A DNA stretch of 56,399 bases, taken from positions 1 through 56,399 of the forward strand of contig JAFUCM010000014.1 in NCBI GenBank assembly GCA_017459675.1. Direction: 5' to 3'. The position numbers were made by a program, and so were the translations under genes. The stretch is from Eubacterium sp. (GTDB taxonomy: Bacteria; Bacillota; Clostridia; Lachnospirales; Lachnospiraceae). Below are positions 36,840-45,229 of this stretch, piece after piece. The stretch's first letter is position 1. Each line of letters opens with the position of its first letter. The notes under the pieces were generated by a model, which saw only the letters and a program-made list of their open reading frames with translations, did not search any database and was not told where the DNA came from.

Positions 36840-38195
36840 TCAGATCAGATTCATAACAAATATGAGTATGATGATAAACGGCAGGACATATGTCATGTAC
36901 GGCCGCATCCAGTTCCTGATCTTCATGCCGGTGCCCTGATTGGCCTCTGTCACGAAGTTGTCCCAGCCCCAGCCGATCCTGGTCACGCAGAACAGCAGGA
37001 AGGTGAGGCTGCCCAGCGGCAGCATCAGGTTACTGACGATAAAGTCCTCGAGGTCGAGTACCTGTGAACCTGCGCCGAGCGGCTGGAAACCGCTCAGAAG
37101 ATTGGAGCCGAGTGCACACGGCAGGGACAGCAGGATCATCAGCGGGATATTGATGAAGCAGGCCTTTTTCCGGCTCCAGCCGAATTCATCCATGCACATG
37201 CTGACGATGTTCTCGAAGACTGCCAGCACCGTGCTCAGTGCCGCAAATACCATAAACAGGAAGAACAGGCTTCCCCAGATTCTTCCGACTGCCAGATGGT
37301 TAAATACATTCGGCAGTGTGATGAAAAGGAGGCTCGGGCCGCTGTCGACGCTGACATTGTAGGCCGAGCAGGCCGGGAAAATAATCAGGCCGCTGCAGAT
37401 TGCGACCAGTGTGTCCAAAATCGCGACGTTGATGCTCTCTCCGAACAGACTGCGGTCTTTCTCGATATAGCTTCCGAAGATCGCCATGGAGCCGATGCCG
37501 AGACTCAGTGTAAAGAAGGACTGCGTCATCGCGCCAAGAATGACCGTCGGGATGCCGACCGCTTTCATTCTGGCAAAATCCGGCTTCAGATAGAAGATCA
37601 GACCGGATTTTCCGCCTTCAATCGTGATACTGTGAACCGCCAGCACCAGCATCAGGGCAAGCAGCAGGAGCATCATCCATTTCGTGACCTTCTCCAGACC
37701 ATTCTGCAGTCCGACGCTGAGGATCAGAAAACCGAGTACCACAACGATGATCATGCATCCGGCCATAGTCCCGGGCGATGCGAGCAGATCCGAGAAGAAT
37801 CCGGCGATCTGATCGCTGTTCATCCCTTCATAGGCACCTGTCGCGCTTGCGTACAGATAGTACAGCATCCAGCCTGCCACGGTTGTGTAGAACATCATCA
37901 GCAGATAATTGCCGACAAGGCAGAGCTGCCCGTGAATGTGCCATTTGTGTCCCGGCTTCTCAAGTTCCTGATACAGACGGATCGGACTTTTTGCCGCGGC
38001 GCGGCCGACGCTGAATTCCATCGTCATCACCGGCACACCCATAATGACCAGGAAAATCAGATAGAACAGCACAAAAGCGCCGCCGCCGTACTCTCCTACC
38101 ATATAAGGAAATTTCCAGACATTACCGATCCCGATTGCACATCCCGCACTCAGAAGAATAAAGCCGAGCCGGGAGCCGAGTTTTTCTCTTTCCAT
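36840..38195 (-). CDS. Sodium-dependent transporter of the NSS/SNF family
   Basis: 451 residues from ATG 38195 (MEREKLGSRLG) preceded by GAGGGTGG. About eleven membrane helices are seen, typical of bacterial members such as MhsT. The NSS signature is clear: AGCAIGIGNVWKFPYMVGEYGGGAF in helix 1 (sodium and substrate site, unwound at Gly-Ile-Gly), VPVMTMEFSVGRAA, and helix 6 SFFTLSLGIGSMAIFGSYI. It imports amino acids or related amines with sodium. The substrate cannot be read from the sequence. Confidence 0.9.
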   Translation of the reverse strand: MEREKLGSRLGFILLSAGCAIGIGNVWKFPYMVGEYGGGAFVLFYLIFLVIMGVPVMTMEFSVGRAAAKSPIRLYQELEKPGHKWHIHGQLCLVGNYLLMMFYTTVAGWMLYYLYASATGAYEGMNSDQIAGFFSDLLASPGTMAGCMIIVVVLGFLILSVGLQNGLEKVTKWMMLLLLALMLVLAVHSITIEGGKSGLIFYLKPDFARMKAVGIPTVILGAMTQSFFTLSLGIGSMAIFGSYIEKDRSLFGESINVAILDTLVAICSGLIIFPACSAYNVSVDSGPSLLFITLPNVFNHLAVGRIWGSLFFLFMVFAALSTVLAVFENIVSMCMDEFGWSRKKACFINIPLMILLSLPCALGSNLLSGFQPLGAGSQVLDLEDFIVSNLMLPLGSLTFLLFCVTRIGWGWDNFVTEANQGTGMKIRNWMRPYMTYVLPFIIILIFVMNLI

Positions 38196-38234
38196 AATCA
38201 ACCACCCTCATACTTATGATTCATTAATATGCTG

Positions 38235-38936
38235 TCAGAATTCTGTCGGCGTCAGATCATTGCCTGCCAGCATTTTTCTGGCTTTTGCCAGTATCCGCAG
38301 ATAAATAAGATATGCTGCGACGGTAATCACGCCTGCGGCGACCGCAATCACTGTGGCCGCGATTCCTGCTGCGCCCGCAGAAGGCTCCTTAACCGCAACG
38401 GCCAGAACCATCGTCAGAATCTCGACGAAAATCACAATGCCATAGACAACGGTGAGGAGACGGACCGTCTTCCGGCCAAATCTGCTCACTTCCTCGTTTT
38501 CCAGCTGATCCGCAAGCCGGACAATTCCGGTCACCACATTGTAATTAATCATATATTCACAGAGACTGCTGATGATCCCGGCGAATGCCGTCATGATCTC
38601 ACTGGTACTCTGCGCGATGCTTCCGACCAGTGACGCGACAATTCCGATGACCAGCCAGATCATCGCCCGCTTAAAACTCTCTTCGTCTTTCGACGCATTG
38701 GATATTCCGGAAATATTCATAAAGAACGCAATCAATGCCAGAATCGATGCGACACCGCCGACCGCCGCAAGCGCCAGAACACCCCCGCTGACTACAGCGG
38801 CATCCCCTGCCGCGATACTGTCCAGTGCGCCGCCGGCACCGATCAGGGCAATCACGAGAATGATACCGGATATCATCGTCAGAATTTCAGCAGTAAAAAT
38901 CTGAGAGATTCCCTTATAAGCATTTGGAAACTGCAT
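38235..38936 (-). CDS. Membrane protein of unknown function
   Basis: 233 residues from ATG 38936 (MQFPNAYKGISQIF) with GGAG 5 nt upstream; upstream in-frame sequence to 39239 overlaps the divergent gene and is not used. It has about five or six hydrophobic helices rich in Ala, Ile, Gly and Val, arranged as two similar halves (helices near 15-60 and 145-215), with charged loops such as NASKDEESFKRA and DQLENEEVSRFGRKT. No enzyme or transporter signature is recognised. It is 34 nt upstream of the NSS gene's ATG, so co-transcription is possible. Confidence 0.7.
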   Translation of the reverse strand: MQFPNAYKGISQIFTAEILTMISGIILVIALIGAGGALDSIAAGDAAVVSGGVLALAAVGGVASILALIAFFMNISGISNASKDEESFKRAMIWLVIGIVASLVGSIAQSTSEIMTAFAGIISSLCEYMINYNVVTGIVRLADQLENEEVSRFGRKTVRLLTVVYGIVIFVEILTMVLAVAVKEPSAGAAGIAATVIAVAAGVITVAAYLIYLRILAKARKMLAGNDLTPTEF

Positions 38937-39182
38937 ATGGACTCCTTCCTGAATGGCATTGCCGCCTGTAATGGCAGCCGCAAGGCTTATCATACCATAC
39001 TTACAGGCATTTATGCGCATTTCTTTCAAGAAAAATTCTGCTGCGTTGACTTCTTTTCCTTCGGCATGTAATGTAATAGCATCTGCCGGTATACATATCG
39101 AGGATTCTGGCCGCTGTATCAGCATACCCGCAAATCCTGCTGCAGCCGGATCGTCATACCTTAGAACCAGATGGAGAGCCAC
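38937..39182. promoter_or_regulatory. Divergent promoter region between membrane protein and pseudouridine synthase genes
   Basis: On the minus strand TGGTATGAT (TATGAT at 38994-38989) is a possible extended -10 for the membrane protein gene. A small inverted repeat (TTGC-CGCC/GGC-GCAA, about 38958-38983) lies between it and the start codon. No convincing plus-strand promoter was found. Confidence 0.3.
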
Positions 39183-40298
39183 ATGATCCGAACATTTCAA
39201 TATGAAATAACCGCATCCGACCTGCCTTCTACCGTCCATCAGTATCTGCGGCGACAGGGTTATTCACGCCATATTCTGGCATCTCTGAAACCGCATCCGG
39301 ACGCCGTGCTGCGAAACGGCGGGCATGTGTGGTTTTCTGACAGACTGGTGTCCGGAGATGTGCTGACTGTTACGATCCGGGATGCGGTTTCTTCTGTCAA
39401 CATCGTCCCGGCACCGGTTCCCTTTTCCATTGTCTATGAAGATGAAGATCTGATGGTAATCAACAAGCCGGCGGGCGTCTCCATCCATCCGGCCATCAAC
39501 CACCCGGCAGACACCCTCGCCAACGGGATCGCGCAGCTTTATCAGGACCGCGGAATCCCCTATGTATTCCGCTGCATCAACCGGCTGGACCGCGATACGA
39601 CCGGGCTTCTGATTCTGGCAAATAATGTCCTTTCCGCTTCCCTTCTGGAACAGGCGCTGCAGCGCCGTGAAATCTCCCGGACGTATCTGGCTGCCGCAGA
39701 GGGCGCAGTGGAGCCGGAAGGCACCATCGATCTGCCGATCGGCCGGAAAGAAGCATCTCTGATTGAGCGCTGTGTCGATCCGGAACACGGTGACCGGGCT
39801 GTGACACATTTCCGGACACTGCAGGTGTTTTCCTCTGATCGCCTGTCTGCAGCATCCGTGACGAACGCCGGCAGTCCTGAACCGATAAATCCCATGACAT
39901 CCGCACACAGTACTGCACCTGCAAATTGGACCGAAGATGCCAATCATTCTAATAAGACGTACTCTCTCGTAGAGCTGCACCTGGAAACCGGACGCACACA
40001 CCAGATCCGTGTCCACATGGCAGCCGCCGGACATCCGCTGCTCGGGGATACCCTTTACAATCCGCGGTATCAGACTGCCGGCCCGGATCAACACCGTTCA
40101 GCAGAAGACAGCCCGGCAACGGACAGTCATGCACAAAAACCAGCTGACTCCCGGTACGGTCATGTATTCCCGGATATCACCCGCCAGGCACTCCACGCCT
40201 GGAAGCTGGCTTTTATACATCCCATAACAAAAGAAGCGATGCAGTTTACTGCACCGCTTCCGGATGATTTTCAGAGCTTGTTAAATTTGTCTTGCTGA
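39183..40298 (+). CDS. RluA-family RNA pseudouridine synthase
   Basis: 371 residues from ATG 39183 with GGAG 6 nt upstream. It would isomerise uridine to pseudouridine in rRNA or tRNA. An S4-like N-terminal part (YLRRQGYSRHILASLK) precedes the catalytic domain. Core motifs are VINKPAGVSIHP, INRLDRDTTGLLILA with the catalytic Asp in RLDRD, and LETGRTHQIRVHMAAAGHPLLGD. Two low-complexity inserts, near residues 220-260 and 290-325, rich in Ser, Ala, Asn and His, interrupt the domain and are unusual. It ends 12 nt from the converging FKBP fusion gene. Confidence 0.88.
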   Translation: MIRTFQYEITASDLPSTVHQYLRRQGYSRHILASLKPHPDAVLRNGGHVWFSDRLVSGDVLTVTIRDAVSSVNIVPAPVPFSIVYEDEDLMVINKPAGVSIHPAINHPADTLANGIAQLYQDRGIPYVFRCINRLDRDTTGLLILANNVLSASLLEQALQRREISRTYLAAAEGAVEPEGTIDLPIGRKEASLIERCVDPEHGDRAVTHFRTLQVFSSDRLSAASVTNAGSPEPINPMTSAHSTAPANWTEDANHSNKTYSLVELHLETGRTHQIRVHMAAAGHPLLGDTLYNPRYQTAGPDQHRSAEDSPATDSHAQKPADSRYGHVFPDITRQALHAWKLAFIHPITKEAMQFTAPLPDDFQSLLNLSC

Positions 40299-40310
40299 GC
40301 AGCAAATAAA

Positions 40311-41201
40311 TCACTCCAGCACTTCCAGCAGCTCAATCACGAAATTCAGTGCCTTGCCTGCCATCTCGTGGTTGGCGTCAAATGTGATCTTCTCATCGTC
40401 CTTCTCTGTGACAACAACCGGGAAGGACTGTCCCATCATGTTTCTGAGGAAAATACGCTGTCCGACAGCCAGATCCTCGGAGCCTGCCAGATCCTCGATC
40501 AGAAGTGTGATAATATTGCCTGGATCCGGCATGCCATATGCCTCTTCCGGCTCGAGATGAATCTCGACCTTCTGTCCCGGCTCCATGTCGACAACTGTCT
40601 TGTCAAATCCCGGGATCATCTGACCCGCGCCGCTCAGGAACTCCATCGGCTCGCCGCGGTCATAAGAGGAATCAAACTGTGTACCGTCGTCAAACGTCCC
40701 TTTATAATGAACGCGGACCTTCTTACCGGCGTTCTTTCCTTCCAGAATGATGACCGGCTCGCCGCCGCAGCCGCCACAGCCACCGCAGCCACCGCCGCCG
40801 CAGCCACCTTCGCTGCCGCCGCATCCGCCGCAGCCTTCTTCGCCTTCGTCGTGATGTTCACCATGGTGATGATCGCAGTTTACGCCGGCTGTATCCAGCT
40901 CGCCGCGCAGGAATGCCGCGACCGCCTCATCTGCGTCACCCTGTGCACCGGAAATCACTGCAATGCCTGCTGCATCAAGTGCACTCTGCATGCCGCCGCC
41001 GAGGCCGCCGCAGATCACAAGGACGACACCCTGTGATGCAAGCATGCCGGCCAGTGCCTCATGGCCGGTTCCGCCATTGCCGATCACTTCTGTAGAAAGA
41101 ATATTTCCCTGCTCAATATCATACAGCTTGAAGTTCTCTGTTTTGCCGAAATGCTGAAAAACAGTTCCGTTGCTGTTATCATATGTTACTGCTACTTTCA
41201 T
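40311..41201 (-). CDS. Fusion: NifX-like domain, His/Cys-rich linker and FKBP/SlyD-type prolyl isomerase
   Basis: 296 residues. Residues 1-105 resemble the NifX/NifB C-terminal 'dinitrogenase iron-molybdenum cofactor' fold (VAVTYDNSNGTVFQHFGKT, ICGGLGGGMQSAL with Cys64). Residues 106-147 are a metal-binding-type linker: CDHHHGEHHDEGEE followed by CGGCGG units with Cys at 109, 124, 127, 134, 139, 142 and 145. From about 150 comes an FKBP domain of the SlyD kind (VRVHYKGTFDDGTQFDSSYD, GAGQMIPGFDKTVVDMEPG) with the inserted IF lobe (LEPEEAYGMPDPG) and a closing VIELLEV strand. A role as a metal-linked chaperone (nickel, iron or Fe-S) is inferred; no nif genes are present. Confidence 0.85.
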   Translation of the reverse strand: MKVAVTYDNSNGTVFQHFGKTENFKLYDIEQGNILSTEVIGNGGTGHEALAGMLASQGVVLVICGGLGGGMQSALDAAGIAVISGAQGDADEAVAAFLRGELDTAGVNCDHHHGEHHDEGEEGCGGCGGSEGGCGGGGCGGCGGCGGEPVIILEGKNAGKKVRVHYKGTFDDGTQFDSSYDRGEPMEFLSGAGQMIPGFDKTVVDMEPGQKVEIHLEPEEAYGMPDPGNIITLLIEDLAGSEDLAVGQRIFLRNMMGQSFPVVVTEKDDEKITFDANHEMAGKALNFVIELLEVLE

Positions 41202-41245
41202 GTCCTGACTCCTGTCTGCTTAATATAATGCGCACTGCGTCCGAT

Positions 41246-41275
41246 ATTATAACACAGATGCTGACACTGCCGCAA
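41246..41275 (-). promoter_or_regulatory. Putative sigma-A promoter of the NifX-FKBP gene
   Basis: TTGCGG (41275-41270) and a consensus TATAAT (41251-41246) are separated by 18 nt on the minus strand, about 45 nt before the start codon and just after the stop of the upstream MFS gene. Confidence 0.55.
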
Positions 41276-41281
41276 CAGGCG

Positions 41282-42499
41282 TTACGTGCTTCGGATACAT
41301 GAATACATAAGTGCTGTGAGAATCATCCCGATCCCGCCCATAAGATACAGCAGTGTAAAATTGTTTCCTGCAATCGGTGCAATTACAAATGAAGGAACGA
41401 TGACCGCCCCGGCCAGCTGCATCGTTCCGACGATTCCGCCTGCTGTACCTGCATATAGCTGTCCGATTTCAGGGAATTTTACCGGCATCATCATAACCGG
41501 CGGGATAATGCCTCCGAGACAGACACCCGTCACAAAGAATGCTGCTGTCAGCAAAAATGTGTTTCCGATATGCCAGGACTCTGCAACACCTGCCGCACCA
41601 AGTATCGCAAAGGCTATGATTACCGGTTTCTGGCACCCCGTCCGCTGAATGACTGCAGGAACGACAAAGCATCCGATCAGATTTCCGATGGTGATAAACG
41701 CCGAGATATTGCCTGCTGTAACAGCATCGACTCCTTTTGCAGCCAGCGCTGTCGGGGCAAATGAATTATAGAGAACGTTGATGGCCATCAGAAAAAACAT
41801 GGTCAGCGCTGCAAACCAGACATTTCGGCTGCGCAATGTCACAGCAAGTGACTGTTTCATGCCCGGAGCCTCCACGGGTATAGAACCGGGTTTCATTTTC
41901 TGCACAAAATCAGATCCCGCGGTCCTGTCAGGCGGGTCTTTCATCAGCGCAAACCAGATCACGGCGGCTATTATCTGCAAAACTGCCCCGGCTGTAAAAG
42001 CCTCCCGGATTCCTGCAAATCGTGCAGTTGTAAACATCGCAATGGTCATTCCGATATTAGCGCCCGCAACCACAATTCCCATTTTGCTGTTGACCTGCTC
42101 CGCCGGATAATAACCAATCAGGATCTTGCCCGCGCCTGCATTGATAAACATGGCCGCAAATCCCGTTAACACAGTTGCCGCCATCAATGCCGGATAAGTC
42201 TGTGCTCCGATTCGCAGAATGCATCCCGCAGAGGCAATCAGCATACCGGCTCCGATCACTTTTTTCGGCCCGATTTTATCCATCAGCACCCCGCCCGGAA
42301 CACTCAGGAAAATCGCCGGAATCATCGATGCCGTAAAGAGTGCGGAGAACTGACTGGTCCGCAGCGAAAACTGTTCCATAATCGCAGGCCCAAGCGGAGA
42401 AACCTGATATTGAATATAGTTTGGCACCAGATAACTGAATGTCAGCAAAATCAATATAATCACCGCTGTTCCGGATGGATTCCCAATATTCTTTTTCAC
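41282..42499 (-). CDS. Major facilitator superfamily transporter
   Basis: 405 residues, starting with GTG at 42499 preceded by GGAG at 9 nt. Twelve membrane helices are visible in two halves. The MFS signature between helices 2 and 3 reads GGVLMDKIGPKKVIGAGM. No substrate is evident; the sequence looks like the CynX/nitrate-like or organic anion group. It is the same strand as the catabolic operon, 182 nt downstream of the GPH symporter gene, and may import or export a substrate or end product of that pathway. Confidence 0.85.
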   Translation of the reverse strand: MKKNIGNPSGTAVIILILLTFSYLVPNYIQYQVSPLGPAIMEQFSLRTSQFSALFTASMIPAIFLSVPGGVLMDKIGPKKVIGAGMLIASAGCILRIGAQTYPALMAATVLTGFAAMFINAGAGKILIGYYPAEQVNSKMGIVVAGANIGMTIAMFTTARFAGIREAFTAGAVLQIIAAVIWFALMKDPPDRTAGSDFVQKMKPGSIPVEAPGMKQSLAVTLRSRNVWFAALTMFFLMAINVLYNSFAPTALAAKGVDAVTAGNISAFITIGNLIGCFVVPAVIQRTGCQKPVIIAFAILGAAGVAESWHIGNTFLLTAAFFVTGVCLGGIIPPVMMMPVKFPEIGQLYAGTAGGIVGTMQLAGAVIVPSFVIAPIAGNNFTLLYLMGGIGMILTALMYSCIRST

Positions 42500-42569
42500 A
42501 ATACAATTCTCCTCTGCGATTCAAAATAAAACAGACGCATTTTATGGCAGGCAGATTTCCAAACTTGCC

Positions 42570-42605
42570 GGGGGCCAGGAGGTACCTTAAGTACTCCTGA
42601 CCCCC
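42570..42605. terminator. Strong inverted repeat after the GPH symporter gene
   Basis: GGGGGcCAGGAgGTAC and GTACTCCTGaCCCCC form a 15-bp stem around CTTAA. It lies between the symporter stop and the MFS start. No clear U tract follows on either strand, so it may be a weak terminator or an RNA-stabilising hairpin. Confidence 0.5.
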
Positions 42606-42681
42606 GCTGCAGTTTTCATCTTATCTGTTTATGGACTTTACAGGATGATCCGGTCTGCCGGCCGTCCGGCAAAACCTGTCT

Positions 42682-44061
42682 TTATTCTGCGCTGCCTTTT
42701 TTCTGTGCGATTTCTGCCACAATACCGTCAAAGGTCTTGTAGTCCAGCTTGTAGAACATGAATGTGATACCCATGATCACGCAGATGATTCCCGGAATCA
42801 GGAACATCAGGTAAGTAACGCCGTTCTGAACTGCTGCAGTCTGTGTCGGCAGATCCGGGTTGTACTGCAGGACGGAGAGCAGTGCTGCAACGCCTGCTGT
42901 ACTGAGCGCCATACCGACCTTCTGGAAGAAGGAGGCATACGCTGCGAGGAAGCTCTCATTTCTGTAACCATTCTGCCACTCGCCGTATTCGACGACGTCC
43001 GGAAGCATACCGTATGCGGCAGCTGCCTGCGTGCCGTTAAAGAAACCTGTGATGATTGAAAGCGGCCAGAAGATAACCGGATTATGAACCGGACTGATAA
43101 AGGTGCAAACGATCAGCAGGATGCCGAATATGATTGCCGAATATCCGTAGTTCTTACCTTTGTTCTTAAAATAGTTGGAAATATACGGGGACAGGAAGGA
43201 TCCGAAAAGGAACGGAATATTGAGGGCCATTACATAGGTAGCCATCATCTTGTCCTGTCCGACGACATATTTGAAATAATAAGCATAAGCCGCATTTCTT
43301 CCATAGTTTGTAACACCGACCAGGAAGAAAGAAAGCAGGATCAGACGGTACGGTTTATTCTTAAATGCGTCTTTTGCCTGTGTCAGGAAACTTTTCTTGA
43401 CATCTGAAGGCGGCGGCGCGACTACTTCCTTCGTACCAAAGAAACAGATCGCAAAACACGGCCATCCGATCAGTACGGTCATAACAAATGCAGTCATGAC
43501 ATACCCGCGGGCATCATTTCCGTTTCCGAATACCGGAACGAAGTAGTTAATAATATAAGTAACAATGATTGCTGTCAGGAAAGAGAAAGTCATACGGAAT
43601 CCGCCGAGAGAACCTCTTTCCTTCGGATCCTGTGTCAGGGTTGCTGCAAGCGCGGTGTACGGAATATTAACACCGGTATAAAAGAATACCAGGAATCCAT
43701 ATGTGACATACATGTATGCCAGCTTTGCGCCGCTGGACCAGTCCGGATGTGCCCAGAATGTCAGAACCGTGAAAATTGCCATCGGCACTGCCATAAACAG
43801 CCACGGACGATAACGTCCCCATTTCGTTCTGGTTCTGTCAGACATAATTCCGATCATCGGATCGTTGATCGCGTCCCAGAGACGGCTGATCAGCATCAGC
43901 ACGGAGACAGAAGCTGCTGAAATTTTGAACACGTCTGTGTAGAAAATCATCAGGAATGAACTGGTCAGCGCCCAGCTGAAGTTACATCCCATGTCGCCAA
44001 ATGCAAAGGCAATCTTGCGCCATGGTCCGAGTTTAATATACGTTGACTGATTGTTGTTCAT
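42682..44061 (-). CDS. Sugar:cation symporter of the GPH (glycoside-pentoside-hexuronide) family
   Basis: 459 residues, twelve membrane helices. The family signature is visible: FAFGDMGCNFSWALTSSFLM in helix 1, SRLWDAINDPMIGIMSDRTR followed by TKWGRYRPWLF in the helix 2-3 loop, and NIPYTALAATLTQDPKERG. GPH symporters such as MelB, XynB or UidB bring in glycosides, pentosides, hexuronides or sulfosugars with sodium or protons. Last gene of the transketolase/flavoenzyme operon, 21 nt after the dehydrogenase gene. It suggests that the pathway substrate is sugar-like. Confidence 0.9.
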   Translation of the reverse strand: MNNNQSTYIKLGPWRKIAFAFGDMGCNFSWALTSSFLMIFYTDVFKISAASVSVLMLISRLWDAINDPMIGIMSDRTRTKWGRYRPWLFMAVPMAIFTVLTFWAHPDWSSGAKLAYMYVTYGFLVFFYTGVNIPYTALAATLTQDPKERGSLGGFRMTFSFLTAIIVTYIINYFVPVFGNGNDARGYVMTAFVMTVLIGWPCFAICFFGTKEVVAPPPSDVKKSFLTQAKDAFKNKPYRLILLSFFLVGVTNYGRNAAYAYYFKYVVGQDKMMATYVMALNIPFLFGSFLSPYISNYFKNKGKNYGYSAIIFGILLIVCTFISPVHNPVIFWPLSIITGFFNGTQAAAAYGMLPDVVEYGEWQNGYRNESFLAAYASFFQKVGMALSTAGVAALLSVLQYNPDLPTQTAAVQNGVTYLMFLIPGIICVIMGITFMFYKLDYKTFDGIVAEIAQKKGSAE

Positions 44062-44082
44062 AGTACCCCCTTCATTTACCTG

Positions 44083-45111
44083 TTATGCAAATTTAAACAT
44101 TACCTTGGCAGCTTTTCCGCTCATCATAGTATCGAATGCTTCCTGGAACTGCTCCGGTTCGAAAATTGCCTTTACATAGTCGTCCAGATCCAGTTTATCG
44201 AAGAATGCGACGGAACGCGGGAACATATACGGTGACTGGAATACGGTCTGCAGGGTAATTTCTCTCTCCCACATATCCAGCAGATCTACTTCGAATTTAT
44301 AATCCCCGTAAATTGCAAACAGCTCAACCATCGCGCCTCTGGATGCGATCTTGTATGCCGGAAGAACCGCATGCCGGGAACCGGATGTCTCGATAACGAC
44401 ATCATAGCCGAGGTTTTCTGTGATCTCTGCTGCTCTTGCGATCGTATCCTCAGACATCGGATCAATCGTATAATCCGCGCCGAGGCGCATTGCCATTTCA
44501 CGCTTCTCAGCGACCGGCTCAATCATTGTCAGCTTTGTTGCGCCGGAGAGACGCGCCATCTGCAGGAACAGGAGGCCTACGCCGCCGCCGCCGGAAATCG
44601 CGACTTTATCGCCCGGACGGATCTTTGCGAGATCGATGCCGTGCAGTACCACGCTGATCGGCTCAATGATGCAGGCTTTTGCGAGATCGACATCGTCTTT
44701 CAGCTTAAAGACCTGCTGCTGATCCAGTACCAGATATTCCGTCATTGCAGAATCCTGCGTCTTCATATTCAGGCAGAAGTTTTCCTGGCCGTTCCGGCAG
44801 AAATAGCAGCTTCCGCAGTGCTGGTTATAGTAAAATGTAACCTTGTCGCCTACCTTAAAGCCTTTTGCATTTTCACCTTCAGCGACTTCGACGATTTCGC
44901 CGGAAGCCTCATGACCGATGACAATCGGCTGACCCGGCTTAAAGCCGAGTTCCTGGAAGTGTCCGTCCGCTTCGCCTTTAACCGTGTGGATATCAGATCC
45001 GCAGATCGACGCATAGTGAACTTTCACCTTTACCTGGCCTTCGCTGGTAATCTGCGGTTCCGGAATATCAATCAGCTTGATCCCTGGCATTGTGTAAGCA
45101 ATCGCTTTCAT
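44083..45111 (-). CDS. Zinc-dependent medium-chain dehydrogenase, polyol/threonine dehydrogenase type
   Basis: 342 residues with GAGGAGG before the start. It has the full zinc MDR layout: catalytic zinc ligands in SICGSDIH and IGHEASGE, the structural zinc quartet CGSCYFCRNGQENFC, EPISVVLHG and the Rossmann loop ISGGGGVGLLFLQ (about 172-184). The specificity residue region MIEPVAEKRE suggests NAD(H). It would oxidise a secondary alcohol of a sugar, polyol or sugar acid. Position: 118 nt after flavoenzyme A and 21 nt before the GPH symporter in one operon. Confidence 0.88.
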   Translation of the reverse strand: MKAIAYTMPGIKLIDIPEPQITSEGQVKVKVHYASICGSDIHTVKGEADGHFQELGFKPGQPIVIGHEASGEIVEVAEGENAKGFKVGDKVTFYYNQHCGSCYFCRNGQENFCLNMKTQDSAMTEYLVLDQQQVFKLKDDVDLAKACIIEPISVVLHGIDLAKIRPGDKVAISGGGGVGLLFLQMARLSGATKLTMIEPVAEKREMAMRLGADYTIDPMSEDTIARAAEITENLGYDVVIETSGSRHAVLPAYKIASRGAMVELFAIYGDYKFEVDLLDMWEREITLQTVFQSPYMFPRSVAFFDKLDLDDYVKAIFEPEQFQEAFDTMMSGKAAKVMFKFA

Positions 45112-45229
45112 AACAAAACTACCTCCTCTTCCTGGTTGTTATTTATTTTTATGGGAATCTGCTTCCCACAGCTTCCAATCCGGTATTGTTTATAATAGTT
45201 ATTGTTCAGAACGCCCCGCTGCCGTTCTT

